Source: Flavobacteriales bacterium UBA1993 (GTDB lineage: Bacteria; Bacteroidota; Bacteroidia; Flavobacteriales_G; Salibacteraceae). From it: a stretch of 55,183 nucleotides of DNA. The translations under genes and the position numbers were made by a program. Positions 19,243 through 25,781 of the stretch are shown here, piece by piece. The notes beneath the pieces were generated by a model that was not told where the DNA came from, ran no database searches, and was given only the letters and a program-made list of their open reading frames with translations. Where the stretch lies: the NCBI GenBank assembly GCA_002336485.1, contig DDCZ01000064.1, positions 1-55,183 on the forward strand, given 5' to 3'. The stretch's first letter is position 1. Each line of letters starts with the position of its first letter.

Positions 19243-19279
19243 AAGGGCCTAGTCCCAGATTTCTCTGGAACTAGACCTT
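19243..19279 (-). promoter_or_regulatory. Stem-loop in the rplL-rpoB gap
   Basis: On the transcribed strand, arms built around CTAGTTCCAG and CTGGGACTAG close a small loop with AAGG/CCTT at the base and a few mismatches. No U tract follows, so it is not a classical terminator. Its place, between rplL and rpoB, is where E. coli has an attenuator and an RNase III site, so a partial-termination or processing role is plausible but unproven. Confidence 0.55.
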
Positions 19280-19302
19280 TAAAAAGCAATTATCTTCGAT
19301 AG

Positions 19303-19683
19303 TTACTTGACCTCAACCTCAGCACCAGCTTCAGAAAGCTGTGTTTTGAATGCTTCAGCTTCGTCTTTAGAAACTCCTTCCTTAAGTGGCTTAGGAGCAC
19401 TATCAACTAGTTCCTTAGCCTCCTTAAGGCCAAGACCTGTCATTTCCTTAACAAGTTTCACAACAGCAAGCTTGGACGCACCAGCACTGTTGAGTATAAC
19501 ATCGAATTCGGTTTGTTCTGCACCACCACCGTCAGCGTCTCCGCCTGCAGCTGGTCCTGCCATTGCAACTGCTGCTGCAGCTGGCTCAATACCGTACTCA
19601 TCTTTCAAAATAGTTGCAAGTTCATTAACCTCTTTTACGGTTAGGTTTACGAGTTGCTCTGCAAAAGCTTTTAAATCAGCCAT
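19303..19683 (-). CDS. rplL: Ribosomal protein bL12 (L7/L12)
   Basis: The 126-residue acidic protein has the N-terminal dimerisation domain (about 1-32), a short Ala/Gly-rich hinge containing AAAVAMAGPAAGGDADGGG-like sequence, and the C-terminal factor-binding domain (EKTEFDVIL-type TEFDVILNSAG through KEMTGLGLKEAKELVDSAP to the end). It binds bL10 to form the ribosome stalk and recruits translation GTPases. It lies 44 bases behind rplJ. Confidence 0.98.
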   Translation of the reverse strand: MADLKAFAEQLVNLTVKEVNELATILKDEYGIEPAAAAVAMAGPAAGGDADGGGAEQTEFDVILNSAGASKLAVVKLVKEMTGLGLKEAKELVDSAPKPLKEGVSKDEAEAFKTQLSEAGAEVEVK

Positions 19684-19727
19684 TTTTATTGAATTATAAA
19701 TTGATTACCTAGATTCTATTAATTTAA

Positions 19728-20255
19728 TTATGCTGCTCTTTCTTCAAGAGTCTTGAGAATTCCGGCCAGTTTGCCACCTCCAGACTTAAGTCCAGATATA
19801 ACAGATTTGGCAGGAGATTGAAGTAAAAGAATGACTTCACCAATAAGTTCATCTTTAGATTTCAGAGCGACAAGTGCATCGAGGAACTCATCCCCTACAT
19901 ATACACTCTCTTGGATATACGCACCCTTTAGGATAGGCTTATCCGATTTCTTTCTGAATTCCTTAATGAGCTTGGCAGGAGCATTACCCGCCTCGGCTAT
20001 CATCAAACCTGTGTTGCCCTTTAATACATCACCACTTAGTTCGCCAAATTCTTTGCCATCAACACGTTCCATCGCCTTTCGGAGAAGGGTGTTTTTGACA
20101 ACCTGAAGTTGAACATCTCTTTGAAAACAAAGTCTGCGCAACTTTCCAGAACTTTCAGCATTTAAACTGGCTATGTCTGTTAAATAAAAAACCTCACTCT
20201 TACCCAATCGATCTGCAAGATCATTGATTAGGGCATCTTTTTCTTGACGTGTCAT
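19728..20255 (-). CDS. rplJ: Ribosomal protein uL10
   Basis: The 175-residue protein is uL10, the stalk base that binds 23S rRNA and bL12 dimers. The N-terminal domain begins with MTRQEKDALINDLADRL and contains the LRRLCFQRDVQLQVVKNTLLRKA region (ends named only), while the C-terminal helix ends in LAGILKTLEERAA. Only 18 bases separate it from rplA, so there is no room for a long uL10-binding leader directly in front of it. Confidence 0.97.
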   Translation of the reverse strand: MTRQEKDALINDLADRLGKSEVFYLTDIASLNAESSGKLRRLCFQRDVQLQVVKNTLLRKAMERVDGKEFGELSGDVLKGNTGLMIAEAGNAPAKLIKEFRKKSDKPILKGAYIQESVYVGDEFLDALVALKSKDELIGEVILLLQSPAKSVISGLKSGGGKLAGILKTLEERAA

Positions 20256-20273
20256 CTTACTTTTTAATTAAGA

Positions 20274-20969
20274 TTATAAACTGAATGACTTCGAGTCAAC
20301 CTTAATGCTCGGGCTCATGGTACAAGACATGAAGACACTCTTCATGTATGTGCCTTTCGACGAGCTAGGCTTCAGTTTAACTATTGTCTGTAACAATTCA
20401 ATCGCATTTTCAGCGATTTTCTGTGCATCGAAGGAAACTTTTCCAATGGAAGCGTGCACAATACCAAATTTATCGACTTTGAAGTCGATCTTACCTGCTT
20501 TAACGTCTGTTACTGCTTTACCAATATCCATGGTTACAGTACCCGTCTTAGGGTTTGGCATAAGTCCTCTTGGGCCTAAAATTCGACCTAGAGCACCAAC
20601 CTTTCCCATAGCGCTTGGCATGGTAATGATTACATCCACATCGGTCCATCCGCCTTTTATCTTAGCGACATATTCATCAAGACCTACGTGATCAGCACCC
20701 GCATCCTTAGCCTCTTGTTCTTTGTCTGGAGTACACAGTACCAAAACTCTCACATTTTTCCCGGTACCATGTGGTAAAGACACAACTCCACGCACCATTT
20801 GGTTGGATTTTCGAGGATCCACACCCAAACGAATTGCTAAGTCAATAGAGGCATCAAAATTTGATGTGCCAATTTCTTTTATCAATGCACTTGCTTCAGC
20901 AAGTGGATATGATTTGTCTGCATCAACTTTCTCTAATGCAGCTTTTCTCTTTTTTGTTAATCTGGCCAT
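20274..20969 (-). CDS. rplA: Ribosomal protein uL1
   Basis: The 231-residue protein is uL1, with the conserved LRLGVDPRKSNQMVRG-type block near residue 45-60, the GRILGPRGLMPNPKTGTV block near 130-147 and the C-terminal tail ending DSKSFSL. In many bacteria uL1 also represses its own mRNA by binding a copy of its rRNA site in the rplK leader, and a candidate structure for that is present at 21421-21450. The gene follows rplK after 8 bases. Confidence 0.97.
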   Translation of the reverse strand: MARLTKKRKAALEKVDADKSYPLAEASALIKEIGTSNFDASIDLAIRLGVDPRKSNQMVRGVVSLPHGTGKNVRVLVLCTPDKEQEAKDAGADHVGLDEYVAKIKGGWTDVDVIITMPSAMGKVGALGRILGPRGLMPNPKTGTVTMDIGKAVTDVKAGKIDFKVDKFGIVHASIGKVSFDAQKIAENAIELLQTIVKLKPSSSKGTYMKSVFMSCTMSPSIKVDSKSFSL

Positions 20970-20977
20970 GTCTAATA

Positions 20978-21400
20978 TTATTTAACGGCTAAGCCCATAC
21001 TACGTGCAGTTCCTTTTACCATCTCCATTGCCGACTCCACTGTGAAGCAGTTTAAGTCGACCATCTTGTCCTCGGCAATAGCCTGGACCTGGGCAGTGGT
21101 AACTGTACCAGATTTAATACGATTTGGTTCCGCTGAACCAGATTTAATTTTCGCAGCCTCCTTTAATTGTACTGCAACAGGTGGAGTTTTTACGATGAAG
21201 TCAAAAGACTTATCGCCATAAACCGTAATTACTACCGGTAATACTTTTCCTGCTTTGTCTTGAGTTCTTGCATTGAATTGTTTGCAAAACTCCATAATGT
21301 TAACGCCCTTCGCACCTAGCGCTGGACCAACTGGAGGTGAGGGATTGGCCGCTCCACCTCGTACTTGTAGCTTTATTAAAGCACTTATTTCTTTCGCCAT
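20978..21400 (-). CDS. rplK: Ribosomal protein uL11
   Basis: The 140-residue protein is uL11 of the GTPase-associated centre. The N-terminal domain carries GGAANPSPPVGPALG (about residues 15-29) and the C-terminal RNA-binding domain runs to the end with VESAMEMVKGTARSMGL. It is the first gene of the rplKAJL cluster and follows nusG after a 63-base gap containing a hairpin. Confidence 0.97.
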   Translation of the reverse strand: MAKEISALIKLQVRGGAANPSPPVGPALGAKGVNIMEFCKQFNARTQDKAGKVLPVVITVYGDKSFDFIVKTPPVAVQLKEAAKIKSGSAEPNRIKSGTVTTAQVQAIAEDKMVDLNCFTVESAMEMVKGTARSMGLAVK

Positions 21401-21420
21401 CTTATATACTTAGTTCAAGC

Positions 21421-21450
21421 GTTCTGTTCTCCGAATTTTTCGGGCAGAAC
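21421..21450 (-). promoter_or_regulatory. Leader stem-loop before rplK (candidate uL1-binding site)
   Basis: The transcript can form an outer stem GUUCUG/CAGAAC and an inner stem CCGAA/UUCGG around a 3-base loop, with a 1-base bulge on one side and AGAA on the other. Two short helices around an asymmetric internal loop in front of rplK is the form known for uL1 autoregulatory sites. There is no U tract. Structure is seen directly; the function is inferred. Confidence 0.55.
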
Positions 21451-21463
21451 TCCTAATTATTAA

Positions 21464-22021
21464 TTACTCTTTTTCTACTTGCATGTAGCTAAGTTCAAGT
21501 GGAGTCTTACGTCCAAAAATCTTAACCATCACTTTTAACTTCTTCTTGTCTTCGTTGATCTCTTCAATAACTCCTGAAAAACTATTAAACGGACCATCGA
21601 TAACTTTCACTGCCTCGCCGACTACGAACGGAATATTCAATTCTGCTTCGCTATCCGCCATTTCATCCACCTTACCGAGCATACGATTAACCTCGCTTTG
21701 TCTTAATGGAATAGGCTTTCCTCCTTTTTTGTCAGACAAAAACCCAATGACATTCGTCATATTCTTAATCATGTGAGGAATCTCACCAATTAAATTTGCT
21801 TCGATGAAAACATATCCTGGATAGAGGTTCTTTTCTTTACTTACTTTTTTTCCTTTTCGAATCTGATATACCTTTTCTATAGGTAGTAGTATTTGAGCTA
21901 TATACTCCTGAAGACCTTGATATTCAATCTCCATTTCGAGCTGCTCCATAACTTTTCGTTCCTTCCCACTAATAGCGCGAACAACGTACCACTTCAAATC
22001 AGCCGTTTTGACTTCTGACAT
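21464..22021 (-). CDS. nusG: Transcription termination/antitermination factor NusG
   Basis: The 185-residue protein has the NGN domain (KWYVVRAISGKERKV near residues 10-24, YPGYVFIEA near 66-74) and a C-terminal KOW domain containing VIDGPFNSFSGVIEEIN near 140-157. NusG binds RNA polymerase and couples it to Rho or to the ribosome. It follows secE by 3 bases, the usual secE-nusG-rplK order. Confidence 0.97.
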   Translation of the reverse strand: MSEVKTADLKWYVVRAISGKERKVMEQLEMEIEYQGLQEYIAQILLPIEKVYQIRKGKKVSKEKNLYPGYVFIEANLIGEIPHMIKNMTNVIGFLSDKKGGKPIPLRQSEVNRMLGKVDEMADSEAELNIPFVVGEAVKVIDGPFNSFSGVIEEINEDKKKLKVMVKIFGRKTPLELSYMQVEKE

Positions 22022-22024
22022 AGC

Positions 22025-22222
22025 TTATCCGAAAATTGTGTTATAGATCACATCCATGAGCTGGCCAAACCCAAGATCCATCAGGTAAATTATACCAGCT
22101 ACGATGAAAGTGGCAATTAGAACCACAATGCCGCTACTTTGCAACTCAGTCCACGTTGGCCAAGAGACTTTGTTCGTCAACTCGTCAACTGCTTCTTCGA
22201 TGTATGTTCTTACTCCTGCCAT
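22025..22222 (-). CDS. secE: Preprotein translocase subunit SecE
   Basis: This small inner-membrane subunit of SecYEG has a conserved amphipathic helix (EEAVDELTNKVSWPTW) followed by one transmembrane helix (about residues 31-51). I place the start at the ATG at 22222, giving 65 residues from MAGVRTY. The longer reading (MQKCD...) would begin inside the 3' end of the tRNA-Trp gene and is not supported by the family length. Confidence 0.93.
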   Translation of the reverse strand: MAGVRTYIEEAVDELTNKVSWPTWTELQSSGIVVLIATFIVAGIIYLMDLGFGQLMDVIYNTIFG

Positions 22223-22234
22223 ATCACATTTTTG

Positions 22235-22307
22235 CACGGGCGGTAGGAATCGAACCCACAGCCGCTGGTTTTGGAGACCAGTGCTCTACCAATTGAGCTA
22301 CACCCGT
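22235..22307 (-). tRNA. tRNA-Trp (anticodon CCA)
   Basis: The full cloverleaf is readable: 7-bp acceptor stem ACGGGTG/CGCCCGT, D arm GTAGCTCAATTGGTAGAGC, anticodon loop CTCCAAA between 5-bp arms, and T arm GTGGGTTCGATTCCTAC. CCA is not encoded. It lies just upstream of secE, probably on the same transcript. Confidence 0.95.
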
Positions 22308-22391
22308 ATGGTTTGGAATGTTAATTCCGGTTCTTAACTCTACACAACCTTCGATTTTACTCGAAAGCATTTCCCTCTTTTATATAACAAC

Positions 22392-22428
22392 AGAAAGTGT
22401 GAGGCCTCAAATTCAGCCCCACACTTCT
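22392..22428 (-). other. Stem-loop downstream of tuf
   Basis: On the tuf transcript, AGAAGTGTG and CACACTTTCT with further GGC/GCC pairing enclose a loop of about 10 bases. It is not followed by a clean U run, so it could be a weak terminator or a processing hairpin between tuf and tRNA-Trp. Confidence 0.4.
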
Positions 22429-22445
22429 GAATAATTAAACTAGTC

Positions 22446-23630
22446 TTACTCGAGGATCTCAGTAACCTGACCAGCGCCTACCGTTCTACCACCTTCACGG
22501 ATAGCGAACTTAAGACCTTGGTTAATTGCTACAGGAGCAATTAGATTCACCTCAATGGTAAGGTTGTCACCAGGCATAACCATTTCACGGCCATCCCCTA
22601 ACATGATTTCACCTGTAACATCCGTTGTTCTTAAGTAGAACTGTGGACGGTACTTATTGTGAAATGGTGTGTGACGTCCACCTTCTTCTTTCTTTAGGAT
22701 ATACACCTCAGCTTTAAACTTCGTGTGTGGAGTAATTGTACCTGGCTTGCAGATTACCATTCCTCTTCTAATATCCGCCTTCTCAATACCTCTAAGTAAC
22801 AAACCAACGTTATCGCCAGCTTCTCCTCTATCAAGGATTTTTCGGAACATCTCAACTCCAGTGATTGTAGAAGTCAATTTTTCTTCGAAACCTAAAATCT
22901 CAACTGCATCGCCTGTATTGATAACTCCAGTCTCGATTCGTCCTGTGGCAACAGTTCCACGACCAGTAATGGAGAATACATCCTCAACTGGCATCAAGAA
23001 ATCCTTGTCAATCTCACGTGGAGGCATTGGGATGTAGCTATCAACAGCAGCCATTAGATCCATGATCTTATCTTCCCATGCAGCTTCTCCGTTCAAACCT
23101 CCTAGAGCTGAACCTTGAATTACAGGAGCATTGTCTCCATCATAATCATAGAAAGAAAGTAATTCTCTTACTTCCATTTCAACAAGCTCAAGAAGCTCTT
23201 CGTCATCAACAAGGTCAACCTTGTTCATGAAAACTACGATTTGAGGTACACCAACCTGACGCGCAAGAAGGATGTGCTCTCTTGTTTGTGGCATTGGACC
23301 ATCAGTAGCAGCAACAACGAGAATAGCACCGTCCATTTGGGCAGCACCAGTAACCATGTTCTTCACATAATCCGCGTGACCTGGACAATCAACGTGAGCG
23401 TAGTGACGATTCTCGGTTTGATATTCTACGTGTGACGTATTAATTGTAATACCTCTTTCCTTCTCTTCTGGAGCGTTGTCGATCGAATCGAATGAGCGCA
23501 ATTCAGAGAATCCCTTCTTCGCTAGCACCGTGGTGATAGCAGCAGTTAGGGTTGTTTTACCGTGGTCGACGTGACCAATCGTTCCGATGTTCAAGTGTGG
23601 TTTGGAACGATCAAAATTTTCCTTTGCCAT
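22446..23630 (-). CDS. tuf: Translation elongation factor Tu
   Basis: The 394-residue GTPase carries aminoacyl-tRNA to the ribosome. G-motifs are G1 GHVDHGKTT (near residues 18-26), G3 DCPGH (about 80-84) and G4 NKVD (about 135-138). The effector region with RGITINTSH is near 58-66. Domains 2 and 3 are complete, ending in GAGQVTEILE. It is embedded between a four-tRNA cluster and tRNA-Trp/secE, the tufB-type position known from many bacteria. No SD sequence precedes the ATG; the leader is A/T-rich. Confidence 0.98.
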   Translation of the reverse strand: MAKENFDRSKPHLNIGTIGHVDHGKTTLTAAITTVLAKKGFSELRSFDSIDNAPEEKERGITINTSHVEYQTENRHYAHVDCPGHADYVKNMVTGAAQMDGAILVVAATDGPMPQTREHILLARQVGVPQIVVFMNKVDLVDDEELLELVEMEVRELLSFYDYDGDNAPVIQGSALGGLNGEAAWEDKIMDLMAAVDSYIPMPPREIDKDFLMPVEDVFSITGRGTVATGRIETGVINTGDAVEILGFEEKLTSTITGVEMFRKILDRGEAGDNVGLLLRGIEKADIRRGMVICKPGTITPHTKFKAEVYILKKEEGGRHTPFHNKYRPQFYLRTTDVTGEIMLGDGREMVMPGDNLTIEVNLIAPVAINQGLKFAIREGGRTVGAGQVTEILE

Positions 23631-23682
23631 GACTTATTTAACTATTTAGTTTAATTATTAATTACTACTTCAAAAAACACAG

Positions 23683-23754
23683 AGCCAATGGGGGGAATTG
23701 AACCCCCGACCTCTTCCTTACCAAGGAAGCGCTCTACCCCTGAGCTACATCGGC
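23683..23754 (-). tRNA. tRNA-Thr (anticodon GGT)
   Basis: Acceptor stem GCCGATG/CATTGGC with one G-U pair, D arm, anticodon stem CTTCC/GGAAG with loop TTGGTAA, and T arm with GGTTCAATTCC are present. CCA is not encoded. It is the tRNA nearest to tuf in the cluster. Confidence 0.95.
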
Positions 23755-23811
23755 TTAATTTGTAACTCCAGTCGAGCATTTACTATTGACCAACCTGGCC
23801 AAACAAAACAG

Positions 23812-23884
23812 AGCGGGAGACGAGACTCGAACCCGCGACCCTCAGCTTGGAAGGCTGATGCTCTACCAACTGAGCTACTCCCGC
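23812..23884 (-). tRNA. tRNA-Gly (anticodon TCC)
   Basis: Acceptor stem GCGGGAG/CTCCCGC is perfect; anticodon stem TCAGC/GCTGA holds loop CTTCCAA; the T arm has GGTTCGAGTC. The discriminator is T, usual for glycine. CCA is not encoded. Confidence 0.95.
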
Positions 23885-23929
23885 TTAACAAACCTCAACT
23901 TGAGATTTCTCTATTTCAAAAGAACTTCG

Positions 23930-24012
23930 TGGGGAGAGCAGGATTCGAACCTGCGAAGTTAAAAAACAACAGATTTACAGTCTGTCCTCGTTGGCCGCTT
24001 GAGTATCTCCCC
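23930..24012 (-). tRNA. tRNA-Tyr (anticodon GTA)
   Basis: This is a class II tRNA with a long variable arm. Acceptor stem GGGGAGA/TCTCCCC is perfect; anticodon loop CTGTAAA sits between CAGA and TCTG; T arm contains GGTTCGAATCC. Discriminator A, no encoded CCA. Confidence 0.95.
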
Positions 24013-24050
24013 TAAACCTATTGAGTCTTTAAACCCACTTTAAATGAACG

Positions 24051-24124
24051 AGCCGGTGGAGGGATTCGAACCCCCGACCCGCTGATTACAAATCAGCTGC
24101 TCTGGCCAACTGAGCTACACCGGC
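24051..24124 (-). tRNA. tRNA-Thr (anticodon TGT)
   Basis: Acceptor stem GCCGGTG/CACCGGC is perfect; anticodon stem GCTGA/TCAGC holds loop TTTGTAA; T arm contains GGTTCGAATCC. It is the first RNA of the Thr-Tyr-Gly-Thr-tuf cluster, close behind a strong promoter match. Confidence 0.95.
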
Positions 24125-24171
24125 ATTTTTAAACAGAAATGCATAAATACACCCCCCCTGAAAAAGGTCTG

Positions 24172-24202
24172 CAAATTTATACATAGTTTGATAGGTAACA
24201 AA
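24172..24202 (-). promoter_or_regulatory. Bacteroidota-type promoter for the tRNA-tuf operon
   Basis: On the minus strand TTTG, a 19-base spacer and TAAATTTG match the Bacteroidota primary-sigma consensus exactly (TTTG/TTG ... TAnnTTTG). The predicted start falls about 40 bases before the first tRNA, in a leader with a run of seven G. Confidence 0.75.
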
Positions 24203-24253
24203 CGTTGCCGAATATTTTTCGCAGGTAACTGCTATTTGAACGAAATAAACTGG

Positions 24254-24556
24254 TTAATGTAGCTGTAAAAGCTTGCCCTTTTTTCTACGCACTTGCCGTC
24301 TTAGCGCCTCAGCAGCAAGATCCGTAGCCTCTTCAAAGCTCTTGCATTGTTTTTTTGCAAACATCTCCTTGCCAGGCGTTAATAATCGGATTTCAGCCAC
24401 TTTATTCTTCGCGTTATCCGATTTATCGATGCGTAAATAAACCTCACCCCCTAAAATATTGTCATAATACTGCTCAAGTTTCGACATTTTCTCCTGTATG
24501 AAATTGATCAGTTTATGATCGGCATCAAAATGAATAGAGTGAACTTTAATTTCCAT
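24254..24556 (-). CDS. Ribosome hibernation promoting factor, short HPF/RaiA type
   Basis: The 100-residue protein is a single HPF/YfiA domain: an N-terminal strand (MEIKVHSIHFDADHKL), the helix with LEQYYDNILGGEVYLRI, and the second helix FEEATDLAAEALRRQVRRKKGK with a basic end. It lacks the long-form C-terminal dimerisation domain. Such factors bind the 30S decoding centre in resting cells. The gene follows the recombinase after 2 bases and precedes the tRNA-tuf operon. Confidence 0.9.
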   Translation of the reverse strand: MEIKVHSIHFDADHKLINFIQEKMSKLEQYYDNILGGEVYLRIDKSDNAKNKVAEIRLLTPGKEMFAKKQCKSFEEATDLAAEALRRQVRRKKGKLLQLH

Positions 24557-24558
24557 GG

Positions 24559-25446
24559 TTATTGCTTTTTATTTCTAGGGTGTGCATTACGATAAACATC
24601 TTTCAATTTGTCCAATGAAGTGTGGGTATATACCTGAGTCGCAGATAGACTAGAATGTCCGAGAAGTTCTTTAATCGACTGCAAGTTGGCTCCTTCGTTT
24701 AAAAGATGAGTGGCAAACGTATGGCGGAGCACGTGTGGGCTCTTCTTATCCATTGACGTCACTTGCGAAAGATACTTTTTTACAATTTTATAAACAAGGC
24801 TTGGGTAAAGTTTCTTGCCTGCTTTGGTTAAGAATAGATTCGGATCAATGATCGAGTCTAGTTCGTCTCGCAGCACCAAATATTCGGATATTAAATCGAA
24901 TATCACCTGTGCCATTGGCACTATGCGTTCCTTGTTTCGCTTCCCTAAAACCTTAAGGCTACCATCAGCCGCATCTAGACTATCAATGCTTAATGTAATG
25001 AGTTCTTCCCGTCTCAACCCACAGGCATAAAACAGATTCAAAATCAATCTATCTCTTACCCCCTCAAAATCCTGCGCAAACTCTATTTCATTGAATAGCT
25101 TTTGAATTGATTCCTCCCGAACTACACTCGGGAGCCCTACACCAGTTTTAGGTCTTTGAATATTCCGGGCTGGGTTGGCCTTGAGCAGACCGTTTCGAAT
25201 GCAGTATTCAAATAACGATTGGATGGAACTTATCTTTCTATTGATAGACCTCGGCATGAGGCCTAATTCGGATTGTGAAGCAATGAATGAACTCACATGC
25301 CTTCTGTGTATTTCACCTACACCCTCTATTTCTAATTCTGCTTCTAAAAAGTCAGCGAACGCAAAAAGGTCATTGCGGTAGGCCTTGATCGTATGACCAC
25401 TATACCGTTTCTCATAGGCGAGGTATTCGAGAAAGGTTTCAACAAT
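24559..25446 (-). CDS. XerC/XerD-type tyrosine recombinase, unusual start codon
   Basis: The catalytic domain is complete. Counting from an ATT at 25446 gives 295 residues, with Arg145 (GLRREEL), a lysine near 169-172 (GKRNKER), His238 and Arg241 (PHVLRHTFATH), His264 (LLGHSSL) and Tyr273 (QVYTH), positions nearly the same as in E. coli XerD. Upstream of the first usual start, a GTG at 25296, the frame stays open for another 56 codons and encodes the N-terminal SAM-like core-binding domain (FLEYLAYEKRYSGHT, AYRNDLFAFADFLEAEL). There is no ATG, GTG or TTG between the stop at 25465-25467 and that domain, so ATT (or ATC at 25455) is the probable start. It most likely acts in chromosome-dimer resolution at dif; whether it is XerC or XerD cannot be told here. 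Confidence 0.85.
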   Translation of the reverse strand: MVETFLEYLAYEKRYSGHTIKAYRNDLFAFADFLEAELEIEGVGEIHRRHVSSFIASQSELGLMPRSINRKISSIQSLFEYCIRNGLLKANPARNIQRPKTGVGLPSVVREESIQKLFNEIEFAQDFEGVRDRLILNLFYACGLRREELITLSIDSLDAADGSLKVLGKRNKERIVPMAQVIFDLISEYLVLRDELDSIIDPNLFLTKAGKKLYPSLVYKIVKKYLSQVTSMDKKSPHVLRHTFATHLLNEGANLQSIKELLGHSSLSATQVYTHTSLDKLKDVYRNAHPRNKKQ

Positions 25447-25484
25447 AGTTTTGATAGGCTGATTTTAACTCCCTGAAAATAAAA

Positions 25485-25506
25485 AATCCGCTGCAATGAG
25501 CGGATT
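25485..25506 (-). terminator. Intrinsic terminator after rpsU
   Basis: An 8-bp perfect stem AATCCGCT/AGCGGATT with a 6-base loop is followed on the minus strand by a T-rich run. It sits 27 bases behind the rpsU stop and would separate rpsU from the recombinase gene. Confidence 0.8.
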
Positions 25507-25532
25507 CAATATTATAGGTATGAAGCAAAAAT

Positions 25533-25724
25533 CTATTCTAGGTCACCAAACATTTGGTTTCTATAGATGGCTTTCATTTTCATCTGACGCTTTTCATCTG
25601 ATGGCTTTGTAAATTTTTGACGAGCACGCAATTGCTTCATTGTGCCGGTACGTTCGAATTTCTTCTTGTACTTCTTTAGCGCCTTCTCTATTGATTCGCC
25701 TTCTTTAACTGGAATTATTAGCAT
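25533..25724 (-). CDS. rpsU: Ribosomal protein bS21
   Basis: The 63-residue basic protein is bS21 of the small subunit (MLIIPVKEGESIEKALKKYK start, then FERTGTMKQLRARQKF and a basic C-terminus). In Flavobacterium, bS21 is part of the pocket that holds the 3' end of 16S rRNA and hides the anti-SD sequence. Against the rule in this window, the gene has a full SD sequence, AAAGGAGG, 8 bases before its ATG, within a small hairpin; this fits autoregulation by bS21 level. It is transcribed on its own up to the terminator at 25485-25506. Confidence 0.97.
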   Translation of the reverse strand: MLIIPVKEGESIEKALKKYKKKFERTGTMKQLRARQKFTKPSDEKRQMKMKAIYRNQMFGDLE

Positions 25725-25745
25725 AGTTTCTTCCTCCTTTGGAGG
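25725..25745 (-). promoter_or_regulatory. SD sequence in a CCTCC-AAA-GGAGG hairpin before rpsU
   Basis: The ribosome binding site AAAGGAGG is 8 bases from the ATG. The five bases CCTCC directly upstream can pair with GGAGG across a 3-base loop and so cover it. Other genes checked here (tuf, rplL) have A/T-rich leaders without SD. Confidence 0.75.
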
Positions 25746-25781
25746 CGCGAATGTATAAATCTATTCTTATACAATCTGCAT

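Noticed and set aside
20256..20273. uL10-type leader before rplJ
   Set aside because: The gap to rplA is only 18 bases, too short for the known structure.
22223..22237. SecE beginning MQKCD
   Set aside because: Those codons lie within or against the 3' end of tRNA-Trp; the ATG at 22222 gives the usual protein.
24559..25446. Recombinase as phage or integron integrase
   Set aside because: Length, catalytic spacing and housekeeping neighbours fit a chromosomal Xer protein; no attachment site, cassette or phage gene is seen.
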